Origin: Endoryza sp044226045
GTDB lineage: Bacteria; Bacteroidota; Bacteroidia; Chitinophagales; Chitinophagaceae
Length of the DNA stretch: 64,000 nt
Direction of reading: 5' to 3'
NCBI GenBank assembly: GCA_044226045.1
Contig: JBGAHR010000006.1
Span: 1-64,000, forward strand
A model generated the notes under the pieces. It did not search any database and was not told the origin of the DNA. It worked only from the letters and a program-made list of their open reading frames with translations. Shown here piece after piece: positions 34,818 to 43,747 of this stretch (position 1 is its first letter; every line of letters starts with the position of its first letter). Position numbers and translations under genes: made by a program.

Positions 34818-34877
34818 CCGGAATCATTCCGGCGAATGCTGCTGCAAAGATAATTGTTTCGGAGAAAAACGAAGAAA
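34818..34877 (-). promoter_or_regulatory. Candidate purQ promoter followed by a hairpin
   Basis: On the minus strand TTTC (34874-34877), a 21 bp spacer and TATCTTTG (34845-34852), exact to TAnnTTTG. Twelve bases on, CCGGAAT-G-ATTCCGG (34818-34832) is followed by TCCTG and seven Ts. The hairpin may end the upstream gene or act in the purQ leader. Confidence 0.5.
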
Positions 34878-34887
34878 CGGGAACTGC

Positions 34888-35865
34888 TTACAGCCAATAA
34901 TTCACATAAATAGCATAAGCGAATATATTCCAGTGCACAATTAGTGGAAAAGTGCGGTTGTTGGGGTAAAAATACAGGGCTGCATGAAATACGGCCATCG
35001 GTACCGTGCAAAGCAGCCAGTTAGCGTAATTGTTTCCGCCATTGACGAGAATGATAAAGGTGGCAACGATGAGGAACAGCAGTAACAGACTCCAGTTCTT
35101 GCGAACCTGGATGAGCATTTTATTGAGATTGTTCTGAACGTACACACCGCTGATGATGAATGGAAGAATCATCAGGGCAATACTGATGGTAATAAAAATG
35201 GAAGAAGGCAATGCGGGCAGCGAAAAATCCACCAGCGGTATTACTTTTTTCCAGTTCCATTGGTTGGTCAGATAAAGAAGAATACCCAGAAAATAATAGG
35301 GCGTTGTAAGTCCCAGTAACCCGATCAGCCATTCGCGAATAATGAAAGGACGCATGATAAACAAGGCAAACCAGATCAGCAGTGCAAACACCACTGCGGG
35401 CTGATAGAAAAGACTGACCACACCCATCATCACACCGATATTAAAGATGGAGCCGGCCGCTTTGTTTGAGTTATACAACATCATCATCCGGTAATAAATC
35501 CAGATAAGAAGAGAATTGATGATTAACTGGGCAGAAAATAAATTCCAGTCTTTCATCAATGACGTGATCAGGATGTAGGACATGGCCGGCAGATAATTGG
35601 GCCTTGGCAGCATCTTCTGATTATTGCAGATCCTGTTCAGCAGGCTGGCCTGCGAGTACAGTAACAGAAAGGCCAGTATGGAATAAAAAACAGGTGGCAG
35701 GTGAAGGGAATCCAGGAACTGAAGCAATCCGTTATACAGATAGTTATCCTCCGGCTGGCGCAGGGGGCCAGTCGGGTGAAGGAAGATATTGAATTTTAGC
35801 ACCAGCGCGTATAAACCGAGAATTATCGCGTTGGATGAGTTTTTCTGTCGGAAGACTCCTGTCAC
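34888..35865 (-). CDS. DUF6427-like polytopic membrane protein
   Basis: 325 residues with about nine to ten hydrophobic helices and a GTG start at 35865 (TGVFRQKNSSNAIILGLYAL), in keeping with family N-termini of the form VFRxKN. Conserved-looking spots are PRPNYLPAMSYILITSLMKDW and YQPAVVFALLIWFALFIMRPF. This resembles the DUF6427 membrane proteins of Bacteroidota, whose role is unknown. It lies 12 bp downstream of the next gene, so the two probably form an operon. Confidence 0.6.
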   Translation of the reverse strand: MTGVFRQKNSSNAIILGLYALVLKFNIFLHPTGPLRQPEDNYLYNGLLQFLDSLHLPPVFYSILAFLLLYSQASLLNRICNNQKMLPRPNYLPAMSYILITSLMKDWNLFSAQLIINSLLIWIYYRMMMLYNSNKAAGSIFNIGVMMGVVSLFYQPAVVFALLIWFALFIMRPFIIREWLIGLLGLTTPYYFLGILLYLTNQWNWKKVIPLVDFSLPALPSSIFITISIALMILPFIISGVYVQNNLNKMLIQVRKNWSLLLLFLIVATFIILVNGGNNYANWLLCTVPMAVFHAALYFYPNNRTFPLIVHWNIFAYAIYVNYWL

Positions 35866-35877
35866 GCTTGGTTGGTT

Positions 35878-37434
35878 TTAGAACTCTATTTTGGCAAAGA
35901 GTAAACTGTTCCTGTACATGGCGGGCATCACCAGGGCGCGTGCACTGACCTGTTTGCCATACCTGGGCATGAAATCAATTTCCCTGTCCAGGTTCTTTAA
36001 CGTAGGATGGCGCGTAATCTTGCCATCGGGTGCAATACTTTGGTTATTGAGCAGCAGTGTTCTGCGCTCGTACTGGTTGAAAAACACCTGCAATTCCCCG
36101 CCGGCGATCAGGACCTGGTGCGAAATCAGGCCATCGCTCTCATCGTCGTACTGGGTTTTGGGAATGGCGCTGTCCCATTCCAGCTTTCCGTCTTTATCGA
36201 AAGACATCACCATGATATTTTCGGCATGGTATCGGGTCGATTGCGACCCTCCCCAGCGGTTCCAGGGTGAATAGAACGGACTGTAATAAGAGGAATAGGG
36301 CGACCAGTAGTAAGAATCGTAAAAAGGCGAAGACCAGGGACTATTCCAGGACCGGTAATCCCAGCGATTGTAAGGGTTACCCCTGGAGCTCGTGTACATG
36401 GCCTCCGATATCAGGATATATCCACCGTCTTTCTTGGTAATAATATTGGTTATGTAGTAGTCGTCAAAAGCCATCCGCATGCTGGCATCCTGCCCCCTGG
36501 CCAATTTTCTCATCTCTTCGTTGAAGGGCATTTCAGTTTTTCTAACCAGGGTATCGGAGGCTTTGTCCCAGACAGCCGTGTACAGGCCTTCCACGTTTCC
36601 GCGTCGCTGTTTATAATAGAGGGCGGTGAACAGGTACCTTCTGTTGTTATTATCCACTTTTAACTTGATCTCATCCAGCACCAGGTCATCTTCCTTGATC
36701 TTCTTCACCCTGAAGGCCTCTTCCGTACTCTTCTTGGTGATCATATAAAGATCCGTTATCACTTCTCCCCCATTTCTGCGGATGAATTTACCAAACACCA
36801 GGTCGCCTTCATTGTCCAGGAAGAAATCTGTAAAAAAGTCATTTCGTTCCTGCATGGCCAGGCTCATGCGGTGCTTCTGCTGCAATTCAAGTTTCGAATT
36901 CAGCAGCAAGGTCGTAAATACAAAATTATTGCTGTTCTTGCTATTGATCTTGAACACCATCACCTGCTGCTTGTCGTCGCTGAATACCGTAGAATAAATT
37001 TTGTTATTGGCCGACCAGCCAATCCGGGTGGTATCCAGTTCGAGCGGCTCGGAAATCCGCTTTCCGTTTCCATCGATCTTTACGGCCATACAATAAACCA
37101 CGCTTTTTCGCTGGTACTGGTAGATCATCCAGGCAAAGTCGTTATACGGAATGAAGTCTACGTTGATCCATCGGTCGTCCAGGTCCGTTTGCTTGACCCG
37201 GTTGAGCAATTTCATATCATTATCATAAACACTAATATCATTGTCGCTGCGATTATTCTTGAAGACAAGGATATTCCCTCCTATTTTTCCGATTATTTCG
37301 AAATTGGTCCTGCGCGTATCTTCTCTTTCCGGTTCGGAATACGTGATTTTCTGAGCGAACCCGGCAACGGACAGCAGGGTTATGCAGACCAGGGTGAAAA
37401 AGGAGTAACGAACGAATCTTTTGTTGAATTTCAT
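35878..37434 (-). CDS. Secreted hypothetical protein with aromatic/Ser/Pro-rich insert
   Basis: 518 residues after a signal peptide (MKFNKRFVRYSFFTLVCITLLSVAGFAQ). The body looks like a large all-beta, possibly propeller-type, domain with repeated strands ending in short charged turns (NILVFKNNRSDNDISVYDND, KQQVMVFKINSKNSNNFVF). Around residue 375 there is a low-complexity stretch of Tyr, Trp, Ser, Pro and Asn (SPWSSPFYDSYYWSPYSSYY). A second uncharacterised protein at 58723-60414 has a similar overall style. Function unknown. The ATG at 37434 begins the signal peptide. Confidence 0.6.
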   Translation of the reverse strand: MKFNKRFVRYSFFTLVCITLLSVAGFAQKITYSEPEREDTRRTNFEIIGKIGGNILVFKNNRSDNDISVYDNDMKLLNRVKQTDLDDRWINVDFIPYNDFAWMIYQYQRKSVVYCMAVKIDGNGKRISEPLELDTTRIGWSANNKIYSTVFSDDKQQVMVFKINSKNSNNFVFTTLLLNSKLELQQKHRMSLAMQERNDFFTDFFLDNEGDLVFGKFIRRNGGEVITDLYMITKKSTEEAFRVKKIKEDDLVLDEIKLKVDNNNRRYLFTALYYKQRRGNVEGLYTAVWDKASDTLVRKTEMPFNEEMRKLARGQDASMRMAFDDYYITNIITKKDGGYILISEAMYTSSRGNPYNRWDYRSWNSPWSSPFYDSYYWSPYSSYYSPFYSPWNRWGGSQSTRYHAENIMVMSFDKDGKLEWDSAIPKTQYDDESDGLISHQVLIAGGELQVFFNQYERRTLLLNNQSIAPDGKITRHPTLKNLDREIDFMPRYGKQVSARALVMPAMYRNSLLFAKIEF

Positions 37435-37605
37435 GTTATGTAGAGCAAGCATCTTGTATGCCAAATTAAGGATTGCTAAACGCTTACCCAAACTTTCCCG
37501 CCAATTTTAGCTTTAAAGAAAGCCGGATGCGCCCCTTGGATGTGGTAAGTATGGGGATTACACAAGTCTACGCAATAAATCGACCCCATTTCTGTTTTTT
37601 ACCTA

Positions 37606-37613
37606 TACCTTTG
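37606..37613 (+). promoter_or_regulatory. -7 element TACCTTTG of kup
   Basis: Exact TAnnTTTG with no good -33. A perfect hairpin begins two bases later (37616), so the transcript would begin with the hairpin. Confidence 0.5.
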
Positions 37614-37615
37614 TC

Positions 37616-37644
37616 ATGCATTGGTCATCACCAATGCATTTTTC
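37616..37644 (+). promoter_or_regulatory. Hairpin with T-run at the 5' end of the kup transcript
   Basis: ATGCATTGGT (37616-37625), loop CATC, ACCAATGCAT (37630-37639), followed by TTTTCG. No plus-strand gene lies upstream for which this could be a terminator, so it belongs to the kup leader and may be an attenuator or a stabilising 5' stem. Confidence 0.55.
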
Positions 37645-39687
37645 GTTATCAAAGAACCCTTTGATGACCATTCAAGCAAACTGATCGTGGGCAAACATAC
37701 AAAACGAGTAACGGCGGCCGGACTTTTAATTGCATTAGGCATCATCTACGGTGATATCGGAACATCCCCCCTGTACGTATTCAATGCCATCGTAAAAGGC
37801 CGTGTCATCGACGAATTCCTGGTAATCGGCAGTTTGTCCTGTATCATCTGGACCATCACTCTTCAGACTACGATCAAATATGTGTGGCTGGTGTTAAGAG
37901 CCGACAACCGGGGGGAAGGCGGCACTTTCGCCCTTTATGCCCTCGTACGGCGACAAAAAAAATGGCTCATTATTCCGGCCATTGTAGGCGGCGGCGCCCT
38001 CCTGGCCGACGGCATTATTACGCCGCCCATGACCATCATGTCGGCCATTGAAGGTCTTCGGGAACTGCAAGCCCTCCATAAACTTGAACAAAACCTCATC
38101 GTATACATTGTATTGGCCATCCTGGCTGCTTTTTTCTTTTTACAACAGTTCGGCACCCATTCAATTGGAAGAATGTTCGGGCCGATCATGTTCGTGTGGT
38201 TCACCATGCTGGCAGTATTGGGTCTCATCCACCTCTTCGACGATCTGTCTATTTTCAAGGCCCTCAGCCCGCACTATGCTATTCAGTTCCTGATAAAATA
38301 CCCTGGTGGTTTCTGGTTGTTGGGAGCCGTATTTCTATGTACGACCGGGGCCGAAGCGCTGTATAGTGATCTCGGCCATTGCGGACGAGGTAATATCCGC
38401 GTATCCTGGATCTATGTCAAAACCTGTCTGCTCCTGAACTATTTTGGCCAGGCCGCCTACATGCTGACCCGCCTGAATGGCGTTGAAATAACCAGCAAGG
38501 TGAAGGAAGAAATGGGCATCAACGCATTCTATGACCTGATGCCGCAGTGGTTCGTTATACCGGGTGTTATGATCGCTACAGCAGCCGCCGTTATTGCCAG
38601 CCAGGCGATGGTTTCCGGTTCGTTTACCCTGATCAGTGAAGCCATGCGACTGAACTTATGGCCCCGCCTGAAAATCAACTATCCTTCAGAAGAAAGAGGA
38701 CAATTATATATCGGGGGTCTGAATATCCTGATGTTTGCCGGATGTGTCTCCATCGTTCTGATATTTAGAGAGTCTGCCAGGATGGAAAGCGCCTATGGTC
38801 TGGCCATCATAGTCACCATGTTGATGACAACGATCCTGTTCTCGAATTACCTGATCTCAAGACGCATCCGTTCTTACTGGATATACCTGTTTTTGGTGAC
38901 CTATCTTATTATCGAGGGAGCCTACCTGGTAGCAAATATGGAAAAATTCCCGCACGGGGGTTATGCTACTTTCATTCTGGGCGGCATCATGTTTACGGTC
39001 ATGTATTTCTGGTACCGGGCACGGAAGATCAAGAACCGATATGTGGAGTTTGTTCGGTTGGAACATTATATTCCTCAAATACAGGAGCTCAGCAACGACC
39101 GTACCGTTCCCAAGTATGCAACTCACCTGGTGTATCTCACCAGTGCCAATAACCCGAAGGAAATTGAGCATAAGATCATTTATTCCATCCTCAACAAAAA
39201 ACCCAAGAGAGCCGATATCTACTGGCTGGTGCATGTGGACACCATGGATGATCCGTATACCAGTGAGTACTCCGTAGAACACATCATCCCCAACGATATC
39301 ATCAGGGTTGAATTTCGATTAGGGTTTAGAATGGAACCCAAGATCAACCTGATGTTCCGGAAAGTGGTCGCGGACCTCGTGAATAATAAAGAAGTGAATA
39401 TTACCAGCCGCTACGAAAGCCTGGAGAGAAATAATATTGTGGGCGATTTTCAGTTCATCGTGATGGAAAAATACCTCAGCCAGGATAATGACCTGCCATT
39501 CTTCGAAAGGGTGATCATGAAATTCCATTTCTGGTTGAAAGAACTCAGCCTTTCGGAAGAAAGAGGGTTCGGACTTGACCCGTCGAATGTCACCATCGAG
39601 AAGTTTCCCCTGATCGTATCGCCGGTGCCAGAGGTCAAGCTCAGTCGCATTTACCCGGAAGGAGATACGGACAACCTGATCGAATAA
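37621..39687 (+). CDS. kup: Kup-family potassium transporter
   Basis: Inner-membrane K+/H+ symporter. The signature GLLIALGIIYGDIGTSPLYV is followed by about twelve membrane helices, including the conserved GGEGGTFALYALV-like loop (DNRGEGGTFALYALVRR), ADGIITPPMTIMSAIEG and TTGAEALYSDLGHCG. A cytoplasmic C-terminal domain of about 200 residues closes the 688-residue frame. The start is uncertain: TTG at 37621 lies inside the leader hairpin, and GTG at 37687 (VGKHTKRVTAAG) gives a family-like N-terminus. The latter is more likely. Confidence 0.93.
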   Translation: MVITNAFFVIKEPFDDHSSKLIVGKHTKRVTAAGLLIALGIIYGDIGTSPLYVFNAIVKGRVIDEFLVIGSLSCIIWTITLQTTIKYVWLVLRADNRGEGGTFALYALVRRQKKWLIIPAIVGGGALLADGIITPPMTIMSAIEGLRELQALHKLEQNLIVYIVLAILAAFFFLQQFGTHSIGRMFGPIMFVWFTMLAVLGLIHLFDDLSIFKALSPHYAIQFLIKYPGGFWLLGAVFLCTTGAEALYSDLGHCGRGNIRVSWIYVKTCLLLNYFGQAAYMLTRLNGVEITSKVKEEMGINAFYDLMPQWFVIPGVMIATAAAVIASQAMVSGSFTLISEAMRLNLWPRLKINYPSEERGQLYIGGLNILMFAGCVSIVLIFRESARMESAYGLAIIVTMLMTTILFSNYLISRRIRSYWIYLFLVTYLIIEGAYLVANMEKFPHGGYATFILGGIMFTVMYFWYRARKIKNRYVEFVRLEHYIPQIQELSNDRTVPKYATHLVYLTSANNPKEIEHKIIYSILNKKPKRADIYWLVHVDTMDDPYTSEYSVEHIIPNDIIRVEFRLGFRMEPKINLMFRKVVADLVNNKEVNITSRYESLERNNIVGDFQFIVMEKYLSQDNDLPFFERVIMKFHFWLKELSLSEERGFGLDPSNVTIEKFPLIVSPVPEVKLSRIYPEGDTDNLIE

Positions 39688-39747
39688 GAGATTATTCTAC
39701 TATATTAGTCCGGACATTTCACCTCTTCAGCATTTCATTCTTATTCA

Positions 39748-40533
39748 ATGCCATTAATCGGGTATATCCTGGCCGGAGTTGTACTGCTTAGCATAGCAGC
39801 CTATTTCATTCAGGAGAAACTCATTTTCAAGCCCGAGAAACTTCATCCTGATTTTGAGTTCAAATATGATGCGCCATTTGAGGAATTGTTCTTCGATATT
39901 GAACCGGGGGTCAGGATCAATGGACTTCATTTTTACCGCGAGCAACCGAAAGGACTGATACTTTATTTTCACGGGAACAGCCGAAGCATCAAAGGTTGGG
40001 CTAAGTACGCCAGAGATTTTTACCGGTATGATTATGATGTGGTATTGATCGACTACCGGGGTTTTGGAAAAAGCACCGGTAAACGTACTGAGAAGAATAT
40101 GCTCGACGATGTTCAGTTCGTTTATGACCGACTCAGTCGCACCTATCCGGAAGATCATCTCATTGTATATGGCAGAAGCATCGGCAGCGGGTTTGCTACC
40201 AAACTGGCATCTGATAATTCTCCCCGTTACCTGATACTCGATGCGCCCTATTACAGTTTTCGGAAAGTAGTGGAACGATTTCTTCCTTTTTTACCAGTTC
40301 GCTTCGTTTTACGTTATCACCTCCGTACCGATCGTTGGATCAGGCAGGTTAAATGTCATACCTATATTTTACACGGCACCCGCGACAAACTGATTCCCAT
40401 CCGGCATAGCGAAAAACTGCAACAACTCAACCCCGACAAGATAACATTGATCCGTATTGAGGGCGGTGGACATAATAATTTGCCCTCGTTTCCGGAATAC
40501 CACAACTTTGTGAGAGATATTTTGAAGTATTGA
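39748..40533 (+). CDS. Alpha/beta hydrolase (BEM46/COG1073-like), first of a pair
   Basis: A 261-residue hydrolase with an N-terminal membrane anchor (LIGYILAGVVLLSIAAYFI). The fold shows the oxyanion region YFHGNSRSIKGWAKYA, DYRGFGKSTGK, nucleophile elbow YGRSIGSGFATKLA and catalytic His in EGGGHNNLPSFPEY. Acid residue in HGTRDKLIPI. The active site probably faces the cytoplasm or periplasm close to the membrane. Substrate unknown. One base separates it from its paralogue. Confidence 0.8.
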   Translation: MPLIGYILAGVVLLSIAAYFIQEKLIFKPEKLHPDFEFKYDAPFEELFFDIEPGVRINGLHFYREQPKGLILYFHGNSRSIKGWAKYARDFYRYDYDVVLIDYRGFGKSTGKRTEKNMLDDVQFVYDRLSRTYPEDHLIVYGRSIGSGFATKLASDNSPRYLILDAPYYSFRKVVERFLPFLPVRFVLRYHLRTDRWIRQVKCHTYILHGTRDKLIPIRHSEKLQQLNPDKITLIRIEGGGHNNLPSFPEYHNFVRDILKY

Positions 40534-40534
40534 T

Positions 40535-41350
40535 ATGGCTACCAGGAGAAAGATTCTATTTCGTTGGATAAAAGTGGTGCTTTTACTGTATGGAGTAATT
40601 GGTATTTTATTTTACTACCTGCAAAACAAGATTTTCTTCCACCCCAAGGCGCTGCCCGCCAGCTACCAGTATTCTTTTGGCGATCAAAAGTTCGAGGAAC
40701 TGAACCTCGCATACAATAGCCAGTCGAATATCAATATCATTCTGTTCAAGCCTGCCACCGATACACCGCGAGGAGTGGTATTATTTTTCCATGGGAACAG
40801 GAGAAATATTGAACATTATGCCGAATACGCGCCGGTTTTCACCAGCCATCAGTATGAAGTGTGGATGATTGACTATCCTGGCTTTGGTAAAAGCACCGGT
40901 CAATTCAGTGAACCTGTTCTGTATGAATGGGCTTTACAGTTTTATAAACTTGCCCGTGCGCGTTACTCACCCGATTCCATTATTATCTATGGGAAGTCCC
41001 TCGGCACCGGAATTGCCGCGCAACTCGCCTCCATAAGAGACTCCCGTCGATTGATCCTGGAAACACCTTATTACGATCTCAGATCTATCGCGCGTCCGTA
41101 TTTATTTATGTATCCTTTAAACCGGATGATTCCTTTCGAATTTCCCACCTGGAAGTATCTACAGATCACCGGTACGCCCGTTACGATTTTTCATGGTACC
41201 GATGATGGCGTGATTCCTTTCAGCAATTGCGAAAAACTGAAAAGCCTGCTAAAACCCGGCTCCGAATTCATCACCATTAAGGGAGGATCCCACAACAACC
41301 TGCTAAAATTTCCACAAATGAGGGGGAAGCTGGAGGAGTTGTTGAAGTAG
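40535..41350 (+). CDS. Alpha/beta hydrolase (BEM46/COG1073-like), second of a pair
   Basis: 271 residues, clearly a paralogue of the preceding gene: membrane anchor VVLLLYGVIGILFYYLQNKIFF, FFHGNRRNIEHYAEYA, DYPGFGKSTGQ, nucleophile elbow YGKSLGTGIAAQLA, HGTDDGVIPFSNCEKL and His in GGSHNNLLKFPQM. The one-base spacing implies co-translation, and the tandem copies probably arose by duplication. A repeat array follows directly after the stop. Confidence 0.8.
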   Translation: MATRRKILFRWIKVVLLLYGVIGILFYYLQNKIFFHPKALPASYQYSFGDQKFEELNLAYNSQSNINIILFKPATDTPRGVVLFFHGNRRNIEHYAEYAPVFTSHQYEVWMIDYPGFGKSTGQFSEPVLYEWALQFYKLARARYSPDSIIIYGKSLGTGIAAQLASIRDSRRLILETPYYDLRSIARPYLFMYPLNRMIPFEFPTWKYLQITGTPVTIFHGTDDGVIPFSNCEKLKSLLKPGSEFITIKGGSHNNLLKFPQMRGKLEELLK

Positions 41351-41740
41351 CGTTTGGCGGTTTGCAGTTTGCGGTGAAATGCGTTTGACGTTTAAGGTTT
41401 ATCGTTTCATGTTTCAGGTATCCAGTCTTTCTCTTTCCCCCGCTCTCGCTCTCGCTCCCACTCCCGCTCCGTTACTGTTTCCCTTTCTGTTTCCGTTTCT
41501 GTTTCTGTTTCTGTTTCTGTTTCTGTTTCCGTTTCTGTTTCCGTTTCTGTTTCTGTTTCCGTTTCTGTTTCCGTTTCTGTTTCCGTTTCTGTTTCCACTC
41601 CCGCTCCATTCCTCCTCGGGCGAGTCGCCGACAAGTGCTGGTTTGACGTTTCAAGTTTCAGGTTTCACGTCTCTAAACTTTTGGCTTATCACTTTTGACT
41701 TTTCACTTCCCGTTTTTTAACATTTCAAAAAGAAAACTTT
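41351..41740. repeat. Composite array with a long GTTTCT/GTTTCC hexamer run
   Basis: GGTTTGCAGTTTGCGG heptamers (41354-41375), CGTTTCA/GTTTATC words (41390-41420), CGCTCT hexamers (41440-41470), then about 20 GTTTCT/GTTTCC hexamers (41478-41600), a second CGTTTCAAG block (41645-41672) and TTTTGAC words (41690-41712). One strand is almost pure pyrimidine plus G. Frames of alternating Glu-Thr or Lys-Gln are translations of this run and are not genes. Confidence 0.9.
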
Positions 41741-41789
41741 TCTTGTCATTATGTAAAACATACTTTACTTTTGGTAAAAAATACAAGTC

Positions 41790-42248
41790 ATGAAAAGGCA
41801 ACTTCTTCTCCCCAGCCGTTACAAACTCATTGGGGTATTATTGGTAATTCCCTCTCTGATCCTGGGAATTATGTACCGTTTTTTTGATTTCAGCTTCTCA
41901 TTCCTGACCATTCAGCTCGGGAAGATCAAAGACGGCAATCCGAAAGGGATCAACTTTGATAGTACCATCAACCTGACCGACGAACTGGCTTTATCCGGTC
42001 TAATTATCGGATTGATGTTTATCGCCTTCTCGCGGGAAAATGAGGAAGACGAGTTTATCCATCACACCCGACTGGAATCCTGGCAATGGTCGGTACTCAT
42101 TAATTATGGCTTACTGCTGCTCGCAACCTGGTTTGTTCATGGCTTCGCCTATATTGATGTGATGATGTACAATATGCTCACCGTATTGATCATATTTATC
42201 GGCAGGTTCCATTTTGTCTTAATGAAAGCCCGCAAAGCGGCCAATTAA
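41790..42248 (+). CDS. Four-helix membrane protein paired with an XRE regulator
   Basis: 152 residues with four hydrophobic helices: LIGVLLVIPSLILGIMY, LALSGLIIGLMFIAFS, VLINYGLLLLATWFVHGF and MLTVLIIFIGRFHFVL. A charged loop (RENEEDEFIHHTRLESWQW) lies between the second and third. No family name recognised. It is followed 11 bp later by a small HTH protein, an arrangement seen repeatedly in Bacteroidota. The pair may be a membrane sensor and its regulator, but the role is unknown. Confidence 0.65.
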   Translation: MKRQLLLPSRYKLIGVLLVIPSLILGIMYRFFDFSFSFLTIQLGKIKDGNPKGINFDSTINLTDELALSGLIIGLMFIAFSRENEEDEFIHHTRLESWQWSVLINYGLLLLATWFVHGFAYIDVMMYNMLTVLIIFIGRFHFVLMKARKAAN

Positions 42249-42259
42249 ATAGTATAACC

Positions 42260-42460
42260 ATGAAAAATTCAATAAAGGTTGAACGGGCCATAGCGAACTT
42301 AACCCAGCAGGAACTGGCAGAGAAAATTGGTGTCAGCCGCCAAACGATCAATGCCATTGAAAGCAATAAATACGTACCCTCCACTGTGCTGGCGTTAAAA
42401 ATGGCCCGTGTATTTCAAAAGAAAGTGGAGGATTTTTTTCAGTTGGAGGAAGGGGATTGA
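42260..42460 (+). CDS. Small XRE-family helix-turn-helix regulator
   Basis: 66 residues forming a single HTH_3 domain: RAIANLTQQELAEKIGVSRQ with recognition helix TINAIESNKYVPS, then LALKMARVFQKKVEDFFQLEE. This is the YozG/PadR-neighbour type of short XRE protein that normally acts with a membrane protein gene next to it, here the one 11 bp upstream. It is followed at once by a repeat array. Confidence 0.88.
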   Translation: MKNSIKVERAIANLTQQELAEKIGVSRQTINAIESNKYVPSTVLALKMARVFQKKVEDFFQLEEGD

Positions 42461-42811
42461 GGGTTGGCGGTTGGCAGTTTGCGGTTGGCAGTTTGCGGTT
42501 GGTAGTTTGCGGTTTGCGGTTGCGTTTGACGTTTCAGGTTTATCGTTTCAGGTTTGATGTTCAGGTCTGTTGTTGGCTGTTGAAAGGCTGAAGGCTGCTG
42601 AAGTTTTCGTACCTTACAAGGTTTAAATTTTATTTGACTTTTGACTTTTGACTTTTGACTTTTGACTTTTGACTTTTGACTTTTGACTTTTGACTTTTGA
42701 CTTTTGACTTTTGACTTTTGACTTTTGACTTTTGACTTAACCGCAAACCGCAAACTACCAAAAACCGCAAACCAAAAACCGCAAACCAAAAACCGCCAAC
42801 CGAAAACTCTT
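42461..42811. repeat. Heptamer array with about 18 TTTTGAC units, inverted arms, up to the oxyR start
   Basis: Left arm GGTTGGCAGTTTGCGG heptamers (42464-42520), CGTTTCAGGTTTATCG words (42530-42560) and a short unique centre. A nearly perfect tandem of TTTTGAC follows (about 42630-42738), then the reverse-complement right arm CCGCAAACCGCAAACTACC and AAAACCGCAAACC repeats (42740-42800). The right arm stops about 11 bases before the oxyR ATG. Left and right arms can pair. Confidence 0.9.
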
Positions 42812-43747
42812 ATGACCTTCATTCAACTCGAATATATTGTGGCAGTAGACACCTGGCGGCATTTCGGAACGGCCGCTTCGAAGTGTTTTGTTACGCAGCC
42901 TACCCTGAGCATGCAGATTCAGAAACTGGAAGAAGAGCTTGGAGTGAAAATTTTCGATCGAAGTAAACAGCCGGTCATTGCCACAGAAGCTGGCGCTGAA
43001 ATTATCGACCAGGCAAGGAAGATCCTTGGTGAGAAAAACGTTATCAATGAAATTATTCAACAGAAAAAAGGGGTATTAACAGGTGAAATCCGAATCGGAA
43101 TAATTCCAACGCTTGCTCCCTATCTGTTGCCGCTGTTCATCCAGAGCTTTAACAAGAAATATCCCAATGTAAAACTGGTGGTTAATGAGCTGATGACCGA
43201 ATTCATCATCTCCCGGCTACGGCAGGGAACCATCGATGTTGGTATATTGGTCACGCCATTGCAGGAACCCGGTATCAAAGAACATGTATTGTTCTATGAA
43301 GAGCTGCTGGTGTATGTTTCCAGAAAAAATGCGGCTTTTAAAAAGCAGTATGTACTGGCACAGGACATCGATCCAAACAAGCTCTGGTTGATGGAAGAAG
43401 GACACTGCTTTCGTTCACAAATTGTCAACCTCTGTGAGCTCAGGAAAGCCAGCGAAAGCGGCAATCATTTTGAATATGAAGCAGGGAGTATCGAGACATT
43501 GCGAAAAATGGTAGAGATCAATGATGGTATTACGATCCTTCCGGAACTGACAACCCTCGATCTTACCGGCAGGCAGATGAAACTCATTCGTCAATTCAAG
43601 AAACCTGCACCCATGCGGGAAGTCAGTATAGTAGTCCACCGCGATTTTGTAAAGAAAAGACTCATAGAAGCTTTAAAAGAAGAAATCATTGCTGCCGTCC
43701 CCGAAAAAGTAAGGAAAAACAAGAATGAGCATGTGGTGAAAATTTGA
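42812..43747 (+). CDS. oxyR: Hydrogen peroxide-sensing LysR regulator OxyR
   Basis: 311 residues with an N-terminal LysR winged helix (FIQLEYIVAVDTWRHFGTAA, QPTLSMQIQKLEEELGVKIF) and a periplasmic-binding-like sensor. The peroxide-sensing pair is present in EEGHCFRSQIVNLCELR. Counting from the ATG at 42812 the cysteines fall at residues 199 and 208, the same numbers as in E. coli OxyR. Oxidation to a disulfide switches DNA binding and activates catalase/peroxidase genes. None of those targets is nearby. The longer frame upstream runs through the repeat array and is not used. Confidence 0.88.
   Translation: MTFIQLEYIVAVDTWRHFGTAASKCFVTQPTLSMQIQKLEEELGVKIFDRSKQPVIATEAGAEIIDQARKILGEKNVINEIIQQKKGVLTGEIRIGIIPTLAPYLLPLFIQSFNKKYPNVKLVVNELMTEFIISRLRQGTIDVGILVTPLQEPGIKEHVLFYEELLVYVSRKNAAFKKQYVLAQDIDPNKLWLMEEGHCFRSQIVNLCELRKASESGNHFEYEAGSIETLRKMVEINDGITILPELTTLDLTGRQMKLIRQFKKPAPMREVSIVVHRDFVKKRLIEALKEEIIAAVPEKVRKNKNEHVVKI

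Noticed and set aside
41407..41720. Open frames of alternating Glu-Thr, Lys-Gln or Phe-Leu residues
   Set aside because: They are six-base periodic translations of the GTTTCT/GTTTCC repeat run, with no start signal or protein-like composition.
42634..42738. CRISPR array
   Set aside because: The repeat period is 7 bp with no spacers, and there are no cas genes in the window.
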